A stretch of DNA of 64,000 nt from Streptomyces sp. LUP30 (GTDB taxonomy: Bacteria; Actinomycetota; Actinomycetes; Streptomycetales; Streptomycetaceae). The notes beneath the pieces are model-generated. The model had not been told where the DNA came from. It searched no databases and saw only the letters and a list, made by a program, of their open reading frames with translations. Shown in pieces: positions 7,579 through 15,217 of this stretch. Every line of letters starts with the position of its first letter. Positions within the stretch are counted from its first letter, which is position 1. A program made the position numbers and the translations under genes. Where the stretch lies: positions 1 through 64,000 of the forward strand of contig NZ_MJAJ01000024.1 in the NCBI RefSeq assembly GCF_001746365.1. Direction: 5' to 3'.

Positions 7579-8532
7579 TCACTTCGTGACCTGACCGGCC
7601 TTCACCCACAACTGGTCCAGCAGCACGTTGCACTTGTCGCCGTCCTGGCAGGAGATCGACAGGGTGTTGGTGCCCTTGGTGAGGGTGGGCCAGGTGTAGC
7701 TCGTGGTCCAGCCCTTGACGAAGTCACCGGCGGGGGCGTGGGCGTAGTTCTTCAGCGGGAACTTGGAGCCGAAGGTCTTGCCGTTGACGGTGAGCGTCAT
7801 CGCCTGGTCCTCGCCGGGCGTGCTGTAGTGCGCGAAGAGGGTGTAGGCGCCGTCCGACGGGATGCCGTTGACCGTCCAGGTGACGGAGTTGCCGACCTGG
7901 TTGAGGTTGCCGACGTAGGTGCCGCCGGCCGCCTGCGCGCCCTTGACGTCCGAGGCCAGAGCGGCGCTGCCGCCGAGGTTCAGCGCCTTCGCGTCCGTCT
8001 GCGGCAGCTCGTCCTTGCTCTCGTCGCCGGAGGCCGACGCGCTGGGCGAAGGGCTTCCGGACGCGGCGGCCGAGGACGACGGCTGGCCGCTCGCCTTGTT
8101 GTCGTTCGCGTCGTCGTCGCCGCCCGCCATGGCCACCACGATGCCGATCACGACCGCGGCGACCACTGCGACCGCGCCGATCAGCAGGCCCTTGGTGTTG
8201 GGGCCGCGACCGCGGCCGCCGCCGTTCTGCACGGGCTGCCGGCCGGTGGAGGGGCCGCCGCCGAAGTTCTCGGGCGCGGCGTAGTGCGCGTTGGGCTGGC
8301 CGTACGCGCCCTGCTGCGGAACCGTGGGCGGCTGCCCGTACTGCGCGGTCTGCTGCTGCGGCGGCTGCCCGTTGCGGCGCTCGCCGACCGCGCGCACGCG
8401 GCTGACCGAGTTCGGGTAGCCGTAGCCGCCGCCGGAGGGCGGCTGCGCGCCGTTGGCCTGGCCGTCGGCGTAGAGGTAGCCGAACGGGTCGTCGTCCTCG
8501 GGCGTGCTCGCGCCGTTATTGCCGGGCGTCAT
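7579..8532 (-). CDS. Membrane-anchored carbohydrate-binding protein
   Basis: A 317-aa protein with a Pro/Gln/Gly-rich cytoplasmic N-terminus (about 1-110), one membrane segment (LLIGAVAVVAAVVIGIVVAM, about 125-144), a Ser/Ala/Asp linker and an extracellular C-terminal domain of about 130 residues. The last domain (AAGGTYVGNLNQVGNSVTW, then FAHYSTPGEDQAMTLTVNGK) looks like a CBM35/galactose-binding beta-sandwich. It is probably a type II membrane protein that displays a sugar-binding domain on the cell surface. The start ATG at 8530-8532 is preferred over an upstream in-frame start at 8628. It follows cdgB on the same strand after 147 nt. Confidence 0.75.
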   Translation of the reverse strand: MTPGNNGASTPEDDDPFGYLYADGQANGAQPPSGGGYGYPNSVSRVRAVGERRNGQPPQQQTAQYGQPPTVPQQGAYGQPNAHYAAPENFGGGPSTGRQPVQNGGGRGRGPNTKGLLIGAVAVVAAVVIGIVVAMAGGDDDANDNKASGQPSSSAAASGSPSPSASASGDESKDELPQTDAKALNLGGSAALASDVKGAQAAGGTYVGNLNQVGNSVTWTVNGIPSDGAYTLFAHYSTPGEDQAMTLTVNGKTFGSKFPLKNYAHAPAGDFVKGWTTSYTWPTLTKGTNTLSISCQDGDKCNVLLDQLWVKAGQVTK

Positions 8533-8679
8533 CCCTTCGTACTCCTCAACAGTGCGGGGCGGATGCGACACGCGTACGCGGATCCATACGTGTGGGAACT
8601 GCGAGCCTACCCGGTCCCCACCCCCCAAACGGGTGACTCGGATCGCAACGGCAGGAGGGCAGGGCCGCTGACCTGGTGA

Positions 8680-10347
8680 TCATCCCGCTCGTCTGTGCTG
8701 TTTGGGACGAGATCGTTTCTCGACGTACATGCGCTCGTCGGCGGACTTCAGCACTTCGTCCGCGGTCATCCCGCATTGTGCCCAGCCGATGCCGAAACTG
8801 GCGCCCACCCGCACGGCCCGGCCCTCGGCGCGGATCGGCTGGATGATCTCGTTGCGCAGCCGGACGGCGAGGTCGGCGGCGTCGGCCCGGCCGAGGCCGT
8901 CGGCGAGGATCACGAACTCGTCGCCGCCGAGCCGGGCGACCGTGTCGCCGTCGCGGACCTGGCGCGAGAGCCGTCGGGCGACCTCGATGAGGACCGCGTC
9001 GCCCGCGTTGTGCCCGAAGCGGTCGTTGATCGACTTGAAGCCGTCGAGGTCGCAGAAGAGGACCGCGAGCCCCTTGGCGCCGTCGTCGCGGCCGTCCTCG
9101 GGGGCGGCGGTGTGCACGTGGTGGTCGTAGCCGTCGAAGGACTCCGCGCCGCCGGGCCGGTAGTCGAAGCCGTGACCGTTGGCGTCGAAGGCGGCGTGGC
9201 CGTAGGCCGAGTCCATGGCGTCGACGGCCGCGGGGTGGGTGGACTGGGGGCGCTGGCAGAGCCGGGCGGACAGACGCGAGCGCAGTTCCGCGGAGTTCGG
9301 CAGGCCGGTGAGGGAGTCGTGCGAGGCGCGGTGGGCGAGCTGGAGCTCGCGGCGCTTGCGGTCCTCTATGTCCTCGACGTGGGTGAGGAGGAAGCGCGGC
9401 CCGTCGGCGGCGTCGGCGACCACGGAGTTGCGCAGGCTCACCCAGAGGTAGGTGCCGTCCCGGCGGCCGAGGCGGAGTTCGGCGCGTCCGCCCTCCGCCG
9501 AGGTGCGGAGCAGGGTGCCTATGTCCTCGGGGTGGACGAGGTCGGAGAACGAGTAGCGGCGCATCGCGGAGGCGGGGCGGCCCAGCAGGCGGCAGAGGGC
9601 GTCGTTGGTGCGGAGTATGCGCCCGTGCTGGTCGCCGCCCATCTCGGCTATCGCCATGCCGGAGGGGGCGTACTCGAAGGCCTGCCGGAAGGATTCCTCA
9701 CTGGCGCGCAGGGCCTGCTGCTCGCGTTCGAGCCTGACCAGTGCCCGCTGCATGTTTGCCCGCAGACGTGCGTTGCTGATCGCGATGGCGGCCTGGAAGG
9801 TGTACATCTGGAGCGCTTCGCGTCCCCATGCGCCCGGCCGGCGACCGTTGCGCGGCCGGTCCACGGACAGGACGCCGATCAGTTCGCCGCAGGCGCCGCC
9901 GCTGCCGGGGGCGGCGGGCGTGTACATGGGGGCGAAGAGCCGGTCCGAGGGGTGCCACTCGTCCTCGAAGCGGGGCGCGGGCCCGTCGGTGTACCACTGC
10001 GGGACGTCGTCGTCGTCGAGGACCCAGCCCTCGGTGTGGGGTATGAAGATGAGGTCGCCCCAGGTCTCGCCCATGGCGAGGCGGCGCTCCCAGGAGTCGC
10101 GCGAGCCGACCCGGCCCGTGATGAGGGCCTCGGCGGCCGGGTTGCCGGAGAAGGCGGCGACCACGAGATCGCCGTCGGGACGCACGAGGTTGACGCACGC
10201 CAGCTCGTACCCGAGTGCCGTGACCACGCCGTCGGCGACGGTCTGCAGTGTGTCGGCCAGGCTGCGGGCCGTGTTCATGTCGGCCATGACCTGGTGCAGC
10301 TGTCGCAGGGACGCAAGACGGACGTACGGCTCCGACTCGGTCTCCAT
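8680..10347 (-). CDS. cdgB: Diguanylate cyclase CdgB (GAF-PAS-GGDEF)
   Basis: A 555-aa cytoplasmic c-di-GMP synthase. Domain order is GAF (about 15-190), a short coiled coil, PAS/PAC (about 215-330) and GGDEF (about 345-545). The active-site loop RLGGDEFVIL is intact, and the inhibitory I-site RDGD sits five residues before it, so product inhibition is expected. Between the first GGDEF helix and strand GLAVLFCDLDGF there is an insertion of about 60 His/Gly/Asp-rich residues. The start METESEP (ATG 10345-10347) matches the known start of CdgB as remembered from S. coelicolor, where cdgB is a BldD target affecting development. A Crp-type palindrome lies 165 nt upstream. Confidence 0.9.
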   Translation of the reverse strand: METESEPYVRLASLRQLHQVMADMNTARSLADTLQTVADGVVTALGYELACVNLVRPDGDLVVAAFSGNPAAEALITGRVGSRDSWERRLAMGETWGDLIFIPHTEGWVLDDDDVPQWYTDGPAPRFEDEWHPSDRLFAPMYTPAAPGSGGACGELIGVLSVDRPRNGRRPGAWGREALQMYTFQAAIAISNARLRANMQRALVRLEREQQALRASEESFRQAFEYAPSGMAIAEMGGDQHGRILRTNDALCRLLGRPASAMRRYSFSDLVHPEDIGTLLRTSAEGGRAELRLGRRDGTYLWVSLRNSVVADAADGPRFLLTHVEDIEDRKRRELQLAHRASHDSLTGLPNSAELRSRLSARLCQRPQSTHPAAVDAMDSAYGHAAFDANGHGFDYRPGGAESFDGYDHHVHTAAPEDGRDDGAKGLAVLFCDLDGFKSINDRFGHNAGDAVLIEVARRLSRQVRDGDTVARLGGDEFVILADGLGRADAADLAVRLRNEIIQPIRAEGRAVRVGASFGIGWAQCGMTADEVLKSADERMYVEKRSRPKQHRRAG

Positions 10348-10511
10348 GTGTTTCGCCCTCCCCCCGAGACTTCGCAGCGAATCAAGGGTTGTCTTCGGCG
10401 CAACGTCGTTTCTGGTTCTCTGTTGTCGGTGTGTGTCTCCTTGTGACGCCTCCGCCACTGAATCACAGCGCGCTGCCCACTCGGTACACAGGGTCAACAA
10501 TTAATGCGTCT

Positions 10512-10527
10512 TGTGACTCAAGTCACA
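10512..10527. promoter_or_regulatory. Perfect Crp-type palindrome
   Basis: TGTGACTCAAGTCACA is a perfect 16-nt palindrome (7+2+7). It fits the E. coli CRP consensus TGTGA-N6-TCACA completely, and the Streptomyces Crp motif GTG-N6-GNCAC completely. It lies in the 330-nt region between the divergent cdgB (start 10347) and flavin reductase gene (start 10678). The rest of this region shows no further gene. Confidence 0.65.
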
Positions 10528-10677
10528 GATGAACATGAACATTTGAGTGGAGTTTCCGCGTTTTCCTGTGCGTTTCCTGAACACGGACAGAGACCGGATA
10601 TCGGTCCGCGGCCCTAAGACCCTACTCGGGCGGAGGTCCGATGCGGGGCGCACCGATCGGACACTAGCGTTTCCGGT

Positions 10678-11265
10678 GTGTCCCTCGATGTGTCTCCCGA
10701 CGTGCTCAAGACCGTGCCGAAGACTCCCTCCGGGCATGCTGAGGGGGTGAGCAACGACGAGTTCCGCGCCGCCATGTCCCGGCTGGCCGACGGCGTGGTC
10801 CTGGTGACCGCCCGCGAACCCTCCCTCGACCCGGACGACCCCGGAGCCCCGGACGGCGAGGACGTCGGCATGACAGCGACGTCCTTCGTGTCGGTCTCCC
10901 TCGACCCGCCGCTGGTCCTGGTCGGACTGCGCACCGGCTCCCGCATGGACGACCTGCTCGACGAACAGCCGCTGTGGGCGGTGTCGGTGCTCTCGGAGAA
11001 CCAGCGCCACATCGCCGGCCGCTTCGCCATGAAGGGACGCATCAGCGACCGGCTCCTCTTCGAGGACCTCCCCTGCGTCCGCGGCGAGGCCGGCGGCGCG
11101 CTCCTGGTCGGCGGCGCCCTGGCCACCCTGGAATGCCGTACCGAACAACGCGTGTCCGCGGGCGACCACACCCTGGTGATCGGCCGCGTGCTGACCGCGT
11201 CGGCGCCGAGCGCGGACGACGGTCCGCTGGTCTATTTCCGGGGCCGATACCGGCAGTTGGGCTGA
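10678..11265 (+). CDS. Flavin reductase-like domain protein
   Basis: A 195-aa FMN-binding split-barrel protein of the flavin reductase family, which supplies reduced FMN to monooxygenases or acts on related substrates. The core begins at FRAAMSRLADGVVLVTA (about 28-44). It continues with the typical MTATSFVSVSLDPPLVLVG (about 62-80), SVLSENQRHIAGRFA and VGGALATLECRTEQRVSAGDHTLVIGRV. The GTG at 10678 is supported by TAGCGT at 10665-10670, 7 nt upstream; an alternative GTG at 10747 has GAGGGG directly against it, too close for a normal binding site. No partner monooxygenase adjoins it. Confidence 0.8.
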   Translation: MSLDVSPDVLKTVPKTPSGHAEGVSNDEFRAAMSRLADGVVLVTAREPSLDPDDPGAPDGEDVGMTATSFVSVSLDPPLVLVGLRTGSRMDDLLDEQPLWAVSVLSENQRHIAGRFAMKGRISDRLLFEDLPCVRGEAGGALLVGGALATLECRTEQRVSAGDHTLVIGRVLTASAPSADDGPLVYFRGRYRQLG

Positions 11266-11319
11266 CGTCGCCGAAAATGCCGTGGCCGGTCCGCGAACGA
11301 CGCGCCTAGGGTGCCGGGC

Positions 11320-11844
11320 ATGACAGGCATGCCAGGCGTCGGCGCCGCCGAGACGACCACGAGTTCACCGTTGCGCCTCGTGGAGATAACTCCCCTGAAT
11401 TTCGAGGCGGCCACGGCCATTCGCGTCCACCCCGACCAGGAGTTCGCGGTCTGCCCGGTCGTGAAATCCCTCGCGGAGGCCTACGTTCATCCGCCGGGCG
11501 TCGCCTGGCCGCGACTGATCATGGACGGCGACCGCCCCGTCGGCTTCCTCATGGCGTTCCTCGACATCGACTGGAACGGCCGCGGCGACCGCAGCATGAT
11601 CCGCTCCGGCCTGTGGCGGCTGAACATCGCCGTCGGCGAACAAGGCTGCGGCTACGGCCGTTTCGCCGTGGAGTCCGTCTCCGCGGAACTGCGCCGCCGC
11701 GGCGCCACCGAGATGTACGTGACCTGGCACGAGGGCGAGCACGGCCCCGAGGACTTCTACCTGCGGCTCGGCTTCCGCAAGACCGGCGAGAAGAGCGAGG
11801 GCGAGACCGTCGGCGTCCTCGCCCTGGACCGGCCCGGGTCCTAG
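11320..11844 (+). CDS. GNAT-family N-acetyltransferase
   Basis: A 174-aa acetyltransferase resembling the spermidine/diamine acetyltransferase subgroup: ITPLNFEAATAIRVHPDQE, then VGFLMAFLDID, the acetyl-CoA loop GEQGCGYGRFAVE (about residues 105-117) and the C-terminal FYLRLGFRKTGE. The substrate is unknown. The ATG at 11320 is chosen because TAGGGT (11307-11312) ends 7 nt before it; GTG 11311 and ATG 11329 are in frame too. Its 3' end overlaps the convergent sigma-factor gene by 4 nt. Confidence 0.75.
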   Translation: MTGMPGVGAAETTTSSPLRLVEITPLNFEAATAIRVHPDQEFAVCPVVKSLAEAYVHPPGVAWPRLIMDGDRPVGFLMAFLDIDWNGRGDRSMIRSGLWRLNIAVGEQGCGYGRFAVESVSAELRRRGATEMYVTWHEGEHGPEDFYLRLGFRKTGEKSEGETVGVLALDRPGS

Positions 11845-12728
11845 ACCCCGTCGGCGTCGTCGTCGGACCGCAGCAGCGTCACCTCCAGCCGGGCCAGGTG
11901 CGCGGGATCGGACGTGACGTCGATCAGGGCGATCCGGTCGCGGACGAACGTGAACGCCAGCGTGCGCTCCACCCGGCCCTCCACCAGCACCGCCAGCCCG
12001 GTCGCGCCGTCCACCAGGGCCGGCCGGGCCACGATGGCGAGCCGGGCGAAACCCGACGCGCCCCGCGCCACCGCGGTCGCCCCCGCGGTCACCACGGCCC
12101 CCGAACGGGCCATGACATCCGGATCGAGCACCGCGAGCAACCCGTCGAAGTCTCCCTCCCGGGCGGCGGCCAGGAAAGCGTCCACCACCCTGCGCTGCCG
12201 GACCGGGTCGGCATCGGGCTCCTGGGCCCCACGCACCCGGCGGCGGGCCCGGCTGGCCAGCTGCCGGGCCGCCTCCGGCGTCCGGTCGACGATCCCCGCC
12301 ACCTCCTCGTACGGGACGCCGAACAGGTCGTGCAGGACGAACGCCAGCCGCTCCGCCGGGGAGAGGGTGTCCAGCACGACGAGAAGGGCCACGCCCACGG
12401 AGTCGGCGAGCAGCGCGTCCTGCGCCGGGTCGGGCACGGCCGACGCAACAGGCGTCCAGCCCTCCAACGGCTCCTCGGCACGCGAGCGGCGCGAGCGCAG
12501 CATGTCCAGGCACACCCGGCCGACGACCGTGGTCAGCCACCCCCCGAGGTTCGCGATGCCCTCGGCCTCACCCCGGCCGGCGCTCCGGCTCAGCCGCACC
12601 CACGCCTCCTGCACGGCGTCGTCCGCCTCGGCGCCGGAGCCCAGCATCCGGTGCGCCACCGCGCGCAGGCGCCCGCGGTGCGCCTCGAAGGAGTCGGCCA
12701 GGAAGTCGTCGTCACCCGTCGTCGTCAT
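11841..12728 (-). CDS. ECF sigma factor, SigJ/ECF41-related
   Basis: A 295-aa sigma-70 family protein. Region 2 (about 10-80) contains HRMLGSGAEADDAVQEAWVRL and WLTTVVGRVCLDMLRSR; region 4 (about 110-165) contains LSPAERLAFVLHDLFGVPYEEVA and an HTH. A SnoaL-like C-terminal domain follows, which replaces an anti-sigma factor in ECF41/ECF56-type proteins. The canonical DGGGKV motif is not present (VTAGATAVARG stands there), and SDPAHL stands where NPDKL is expected, so it is a divergent member. GAGGG (12738-12742, coding strand) 9 nt before the ATG at 12728 decides this start over 12737. A textbook ECF41 promoter lies about 80 nt upstream, implying autoregulation. Confidence 0.85.
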   Translation of the reverse strand: MTTTGDDDFLADSFEAHRGRLRAVAHRMLGSGAEADDAVQEAWVRLSRSAGRGEAEGIANLGGWLTTVVGRVCLDMLRSRRSRAEEPLEGWTPVASAVPDPAQDALLADSVGVALLVVLDTLSPAERLAFVLHDLFGVPYEEVAGIVDRTPEAARQLASRARRRVRGAQEPDADPVRQRRVVDAFLAAAREGDFDGLLAVLDPDVMARSGAVVTAGATAVARGASGFARLAIVARPALVDGATGLAVLVEGRVERTLAFTFVRDRIALIDVTSDPAHLARLEVTLLRSDDDADGV

Positions 12729-12804
12729 CGGTCGCATCCCTCGTCACGGTCGGGCGCCGGTCGCGGTCGTCGACCCGGTCGGCGTGGTCGTCGGTCACCG
12801 GGAT

Positions 12805-12831
12805 GACGAACGGCGCGCCACCGATGTGACA
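12805..12831 (-). promoter_or_regulatory. ECF41-type promoter of the sigma gene
   Basis: On the minus strand TGTCACA (12825-12831) is followed after exactly 16 nt by CGTC (12805-12808). This equals the published ECF41 target motif TGTCACA-N16-CGTC. It lies directly upstream of the sigma gene starting at 12728 and points toward it, which fits positive autoregulation. Confidence 0.75.
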
Positions 12832-12864
12832 GCCGGACAGAGCCGAGGGGGGACGGGAGACGGC

Positions 12865-13302
12865 TCAGCCCCAGTCGCGCCCGGTCCTGCCCCGCTTCGT
12901 CTCCGAGCGCTGCTTCTTCTGCCGCAGCCGGCGCTCGTTGATCCCGCGCGGGATACGCGTCGGCCGGCGCGGCTTGGGCGGCGGGGCGGTCGCCTCGGCG
13001 AGCAGCGCGGCCAGCCGCACCGCGGCGGTCTCGCGGTTGCGCCACTGGGAGCGGTGCTCGGAGGCCCGGACGGTCACCACGCCGTCGACGAGCCGCCCGG
13101 CCAGCCGCTCCAGCGCCCGCGCCTTCCACACCTCGGGCAGCGCCTCGGTGCGCTCGAGGTCGAAGCGGAGCTCCACCTGCGAGTCGCTCGTGTTGACGTG
13201 CTGCCCGCCCGGCCCCGAAGACCGCGAGAAACGCCACATGAGCTCGGCCTCGGGAAGGGAGACGGAACCGCGGACGACATAGGGACCAGACATGCCGACC
13301 AT
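12865..13302 (-). CDS. arfB: Peptidyl-tRNA hydrolase ArfB (rescue factor)
   Basis: A 145-aa release-factor-like protein that hydrolyses peptidyl-tRNA on ribosomes stalled without a stop codon. The catalytic GGQ is in RSSGPGGQHVNTSDSQVELRF (about residues 27-47, first 20 cited in part). The C-terminal tail RRLRQKKQRSETKRGR is strongly basic, as in ArfB/YaeJ, where the tail enters the empty mRNA channel. It lacks the stop-codon-recognition domain of RF1/RF2, consistent with its short length. The start may be ATG 13302 (MVGMSG) or ATG 13293 (MSG). It diverges from terD. Confidence 0.88.
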   Translation of the reverse strand: MVGMSGPYVVRGSVSLPEAELMWRFSRSSGPGGQHVNTSDSQVELRFDLERTEALPEVWKARALERLAGRLVDGVVTVRASEHRSQWRNRETAAVRLAALLAEATAPPPKPRRPTRIPRGINERRLRQKKQRSETKRGRTGRDWG

Positions 13303-13381
13303 GTTCCCGCTCCGGCCCCGCCCGAGTCACGCGAATATCCCTTGGTAAAGAAAGTAAAGAAACGCGAGGTCGCCGGGAACC

Positions 13382-13410
13382 TTGACCGGCCTTCGCTGCG
13401 TTCATAGGGA
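13382..13410 (+). promoter_or_regulatory. Probable promoter of terD
   Basis: TTGACC (13382-13387) and TAGGGA (13405-13410) are separated by 17 nt, close to the SigHrdB pattern. The terD ATG is at 13466, leaving a leader of about 50 nt that contains the ribosome binding site GAGGGAAGGA. Confidence 0.5.
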
Positions 13411-13465
13411 TAGCTGTAGCTTCGTGCCCGCGAAGCCGTACATAACGAGGGAAGGACTCCCGACC

Positions 13466-14041
13466 ATGGCTGTAAGCCTGTCCAAGGGTGGCAACGTCTC
13501 GCTCACCAAGGAGGCTCCGGGCCTGACCGCCGTCACCGTGGGCCTCGGCTGGGACGTCCGCACCACCACCGGCACGGACTTCGACCTCGACGCCTCCGCG
13601 ATCGCGGTCAACCCCCAGGGCAAGGTCTACTCCGACGCCCACTTCGTCTTCTTCAACAACAAGCAGACGCCGGACCAGACCATCGTCCACACCGGCGACA
13701 ACCGCACCGGCGAGGGCGCGGGCGACGACGAGGCGATCAACGTCAACCTGGCCGGCCTCCCCGCCGACGTCGACAAGATCGTCTTCCCGGTCTCGATCTA
13801 CGACGCGGAGAACCGCTCGCAGAACTTCGGCCAGGTCCGCAACGCCTACATCCGCATCGTCAACCAGGCCGGCGGCGCCGAGATCGCCCGCTACGACCTC
13901 TCCGAGGACGCGGCCACCGAGACGGCCATGGTCTTCGGCGAGCTCTACCGCAACGGCGCCGAGTGGAAGTTCCGCGCGGTCGGCCAGGGCTACGCCTCCG
14001 GCCTCGTCGGCATCGCCCAGGACTTCGGCGTCAGCGTCTGA
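13466..14041 (+). CDS. terD: TerD-family stress protein
   Basis: A 191-aa TerD-domain protein, the calcium-binding family linked to tellurite resistance, oxidative stress and, in Streptomyces, differentiation. It opens with MAVSLSKGGNVSLTKEAPGL. The acidic motifs TDFDLDASAIA (about 34-44) and GEGAGDDEAINVNL (about 85-98) are those that bind Ca2+ in the family, and NRSQNFGQVRNAYIRI is another family stretch. The start is clear: GAGGGAAGGA precedes the ATG by about 10 nt. A G/C-rich hairpin (14086-14118) ends the transcript. No other ter genes adjoin it. Confidence 0.92.
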   Translation: MAVSLSKGGNVSLTKEAPGLTAVTVGLGWDVRTTTGTDFDLDASAIAVNPQGKVYSDAHFVFFNNKQTPDQTIVHTGDNRTGEGAGDDEAINVNLAGLPADVDKIVFPVSIYDAENRSQNFGQVRNAYIRIVNQAGGAEIARYDLSEDAATETAMVFGELYRNGAEWKFRAVGQGYASGLVGIAQDFGVSV

Positions 14042-14050
14042 CACCCGAGG

Positions 14051-14082
14051 CCACACAGCGACACCGCCACACAGCGACACCC
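14051..14082. repeat. Tandem 16-nt duplication
   Basis: CCACACAGCGACACCG (14051-14066) is followed directly by CCACACAGCGACACCC (14067-14082), 15 of 16 identical. It lies in the terD 3' untranslated region. Confidence 0.7.
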
Positions 14083-14085
14083 GGA

Positions 14086-14118
14086 CCGCCCCGCCCAGCA
14101 CCTCGCCGGGCGGGGCGG
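14086..14118 (+). terminator. Terminator after terD
   Basis: CCGCCCCGCCC (14086-14096) pairs perfectly with GGGCGGGGCGG (14108-14118), an 11-bp stem with an 11-nt loop, no U tract. It lies about 45 nt past the terD stop. Confidence 0.6.
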
Positions 14119-14163
14119 CCCGCGTCCGGGCCGCCCCGGAACCGATGCCCCTAGCCTGCGGCC

Positions 14164-15165
14164 ATGCTCCTCGACGCACTGCGCCTCACCCCGGACCACG
14201 ACATCCCCGCCCCCGTCCTCACCGAACTCACCGCCCTCTACGCCGCCCACCGCGAGTTCCACGCCCTCAGCGGCGACTTCCCGGACCCCGACGACATCCG
14301 GCCCGAGCAGGTGGCCGCAGCCCTCGCCGGTGAACTCGCCGACCCGCACGTCGAGGTACTGCTCGCCCGCAGCCGCGGACGACTCGTCGGAATCGTCGTC
14401 ACGCTCGCACAGCACCCCGACCCCGCGGACCCCGACCCCTGGATCGGGCTGCTGATGGTCGACGCCGCCCTGCAGGGCCAGGGATTCGGACGGCACATCG
14501 TCGAGCACGTCGAGGAACGCCTGCGCGCCGCCGGCCACGACGCCGTACGGCTCGCCGTCCTCGACGCCAACCCCCAGGGCCTCGCCTTCTGGACCGCTCT
14601 CGGGTACGAGACCATCGGGCATCGACCCGACCTGCAACTCGGCCGCCCCTGCTCCGTGTTGCGCAAACCCCTCGTCATCCCCCGCCGCGCCGCCCGCACC
14701 GCGATCGTCGCCCCCGACGGCTCCGTCTTCCTCTTCCGCTACGACAACGACGGCACCGGAGTGCACTGGGCCCTGCCCGGCGGGGGCCTCACCCAGGGCG
14801 AGTCGCCGCGCGAAGCGGCCCTGCGGGAACTGCGCGAGGAGACCGGGTGGACGGACCTGGAGCCCGGACCCCTGCTGTGCACATGGCGGCACGACTTCAC
14901 CCGCACGCACGCCAGGCTCCGCACGAGCAAGGGGATCCCCCACCGCGTCGTCGTCCGCCAGGACGAGCACATCTACGTCACCCCCGGCCCGCACCGCGAA
15001 CCCACCGGCCCCGGCCTGGCCGCCGCCCACGTCACGGACGGCATCCTCGGCTGGCGCTGGTGGACCCGCGAGGAACTCGCCGAGGAGCCGGAGCCGGTAT
15101 GGCCCTCCGGGCTCGCCCGGCTGCTCGACGAATGGGAGACAGGCCGCCGACCCGACCCGGCCTGA
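14164..15165 (+). CDS. GNAT acetyltransferase-Nudix hydrolase fusion
   Basis: A 333-aa two-domain protein. Residues about 1-165 form a GNAT acetyltransferase, with LLMVDAALQGQGFGRHIVEH as the acetyl-CoA loop and LAFWTALGYETIG at its end. Residues about 175-325 form a Nudix hydrolase whose box GGGLTQGESPREAALRELRE plus ETGW fits GX5EX7REUXEEXGU exactly. Such fusions probably couple removal of a nucleoside-diphosphate-linked compound with acetylation, but no substrate can be named. TAGCCT (14152-14157) lies 6 nt before the ATG at 14164, suggesting a leaderless mRNA. Confidence 0.85.
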   Translation: MLLDALRLTPDHDIPAPVLTELTALYAAHREFHALSGDFPDPDDIRPEQVAAALAGELADPHVEVLLARSRGRLVGIVVTLAQHPDPADPDPWIGLLMVDAALQGQGFGRHIVEHVEERLRAAGHDAVRLAVLDANPQGLAFWTALGYETIGHRPDLQLGRPCSVLRKPLVIPRRAARTAIVAPDGSVFLFRYDNDGTGVHWALPGGGLTQGESPREAALRELREETGWTDLEPGPLLCTWRHDFTRTHARLRTSKGIPHRVVVRQDEHIYVTPGPHREPTGPGLAAAHVTDGILGWRWWTREELAEEPEPVWPSGLARLLDEWETGRRPDPA

Positions 15166-15217
15166 CCCGCCCCCCGCTCCCTCCGGCGCACGCCGCCGCT
15201 CAGGGACGTCCCGGTGG

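Noticed and set aside
12725..14179. 484-codon minus-strand ORF across terD and arfB
   Set aside because: Contradicted by arfB and terD, both recognised proteins with ribosome binding sites.
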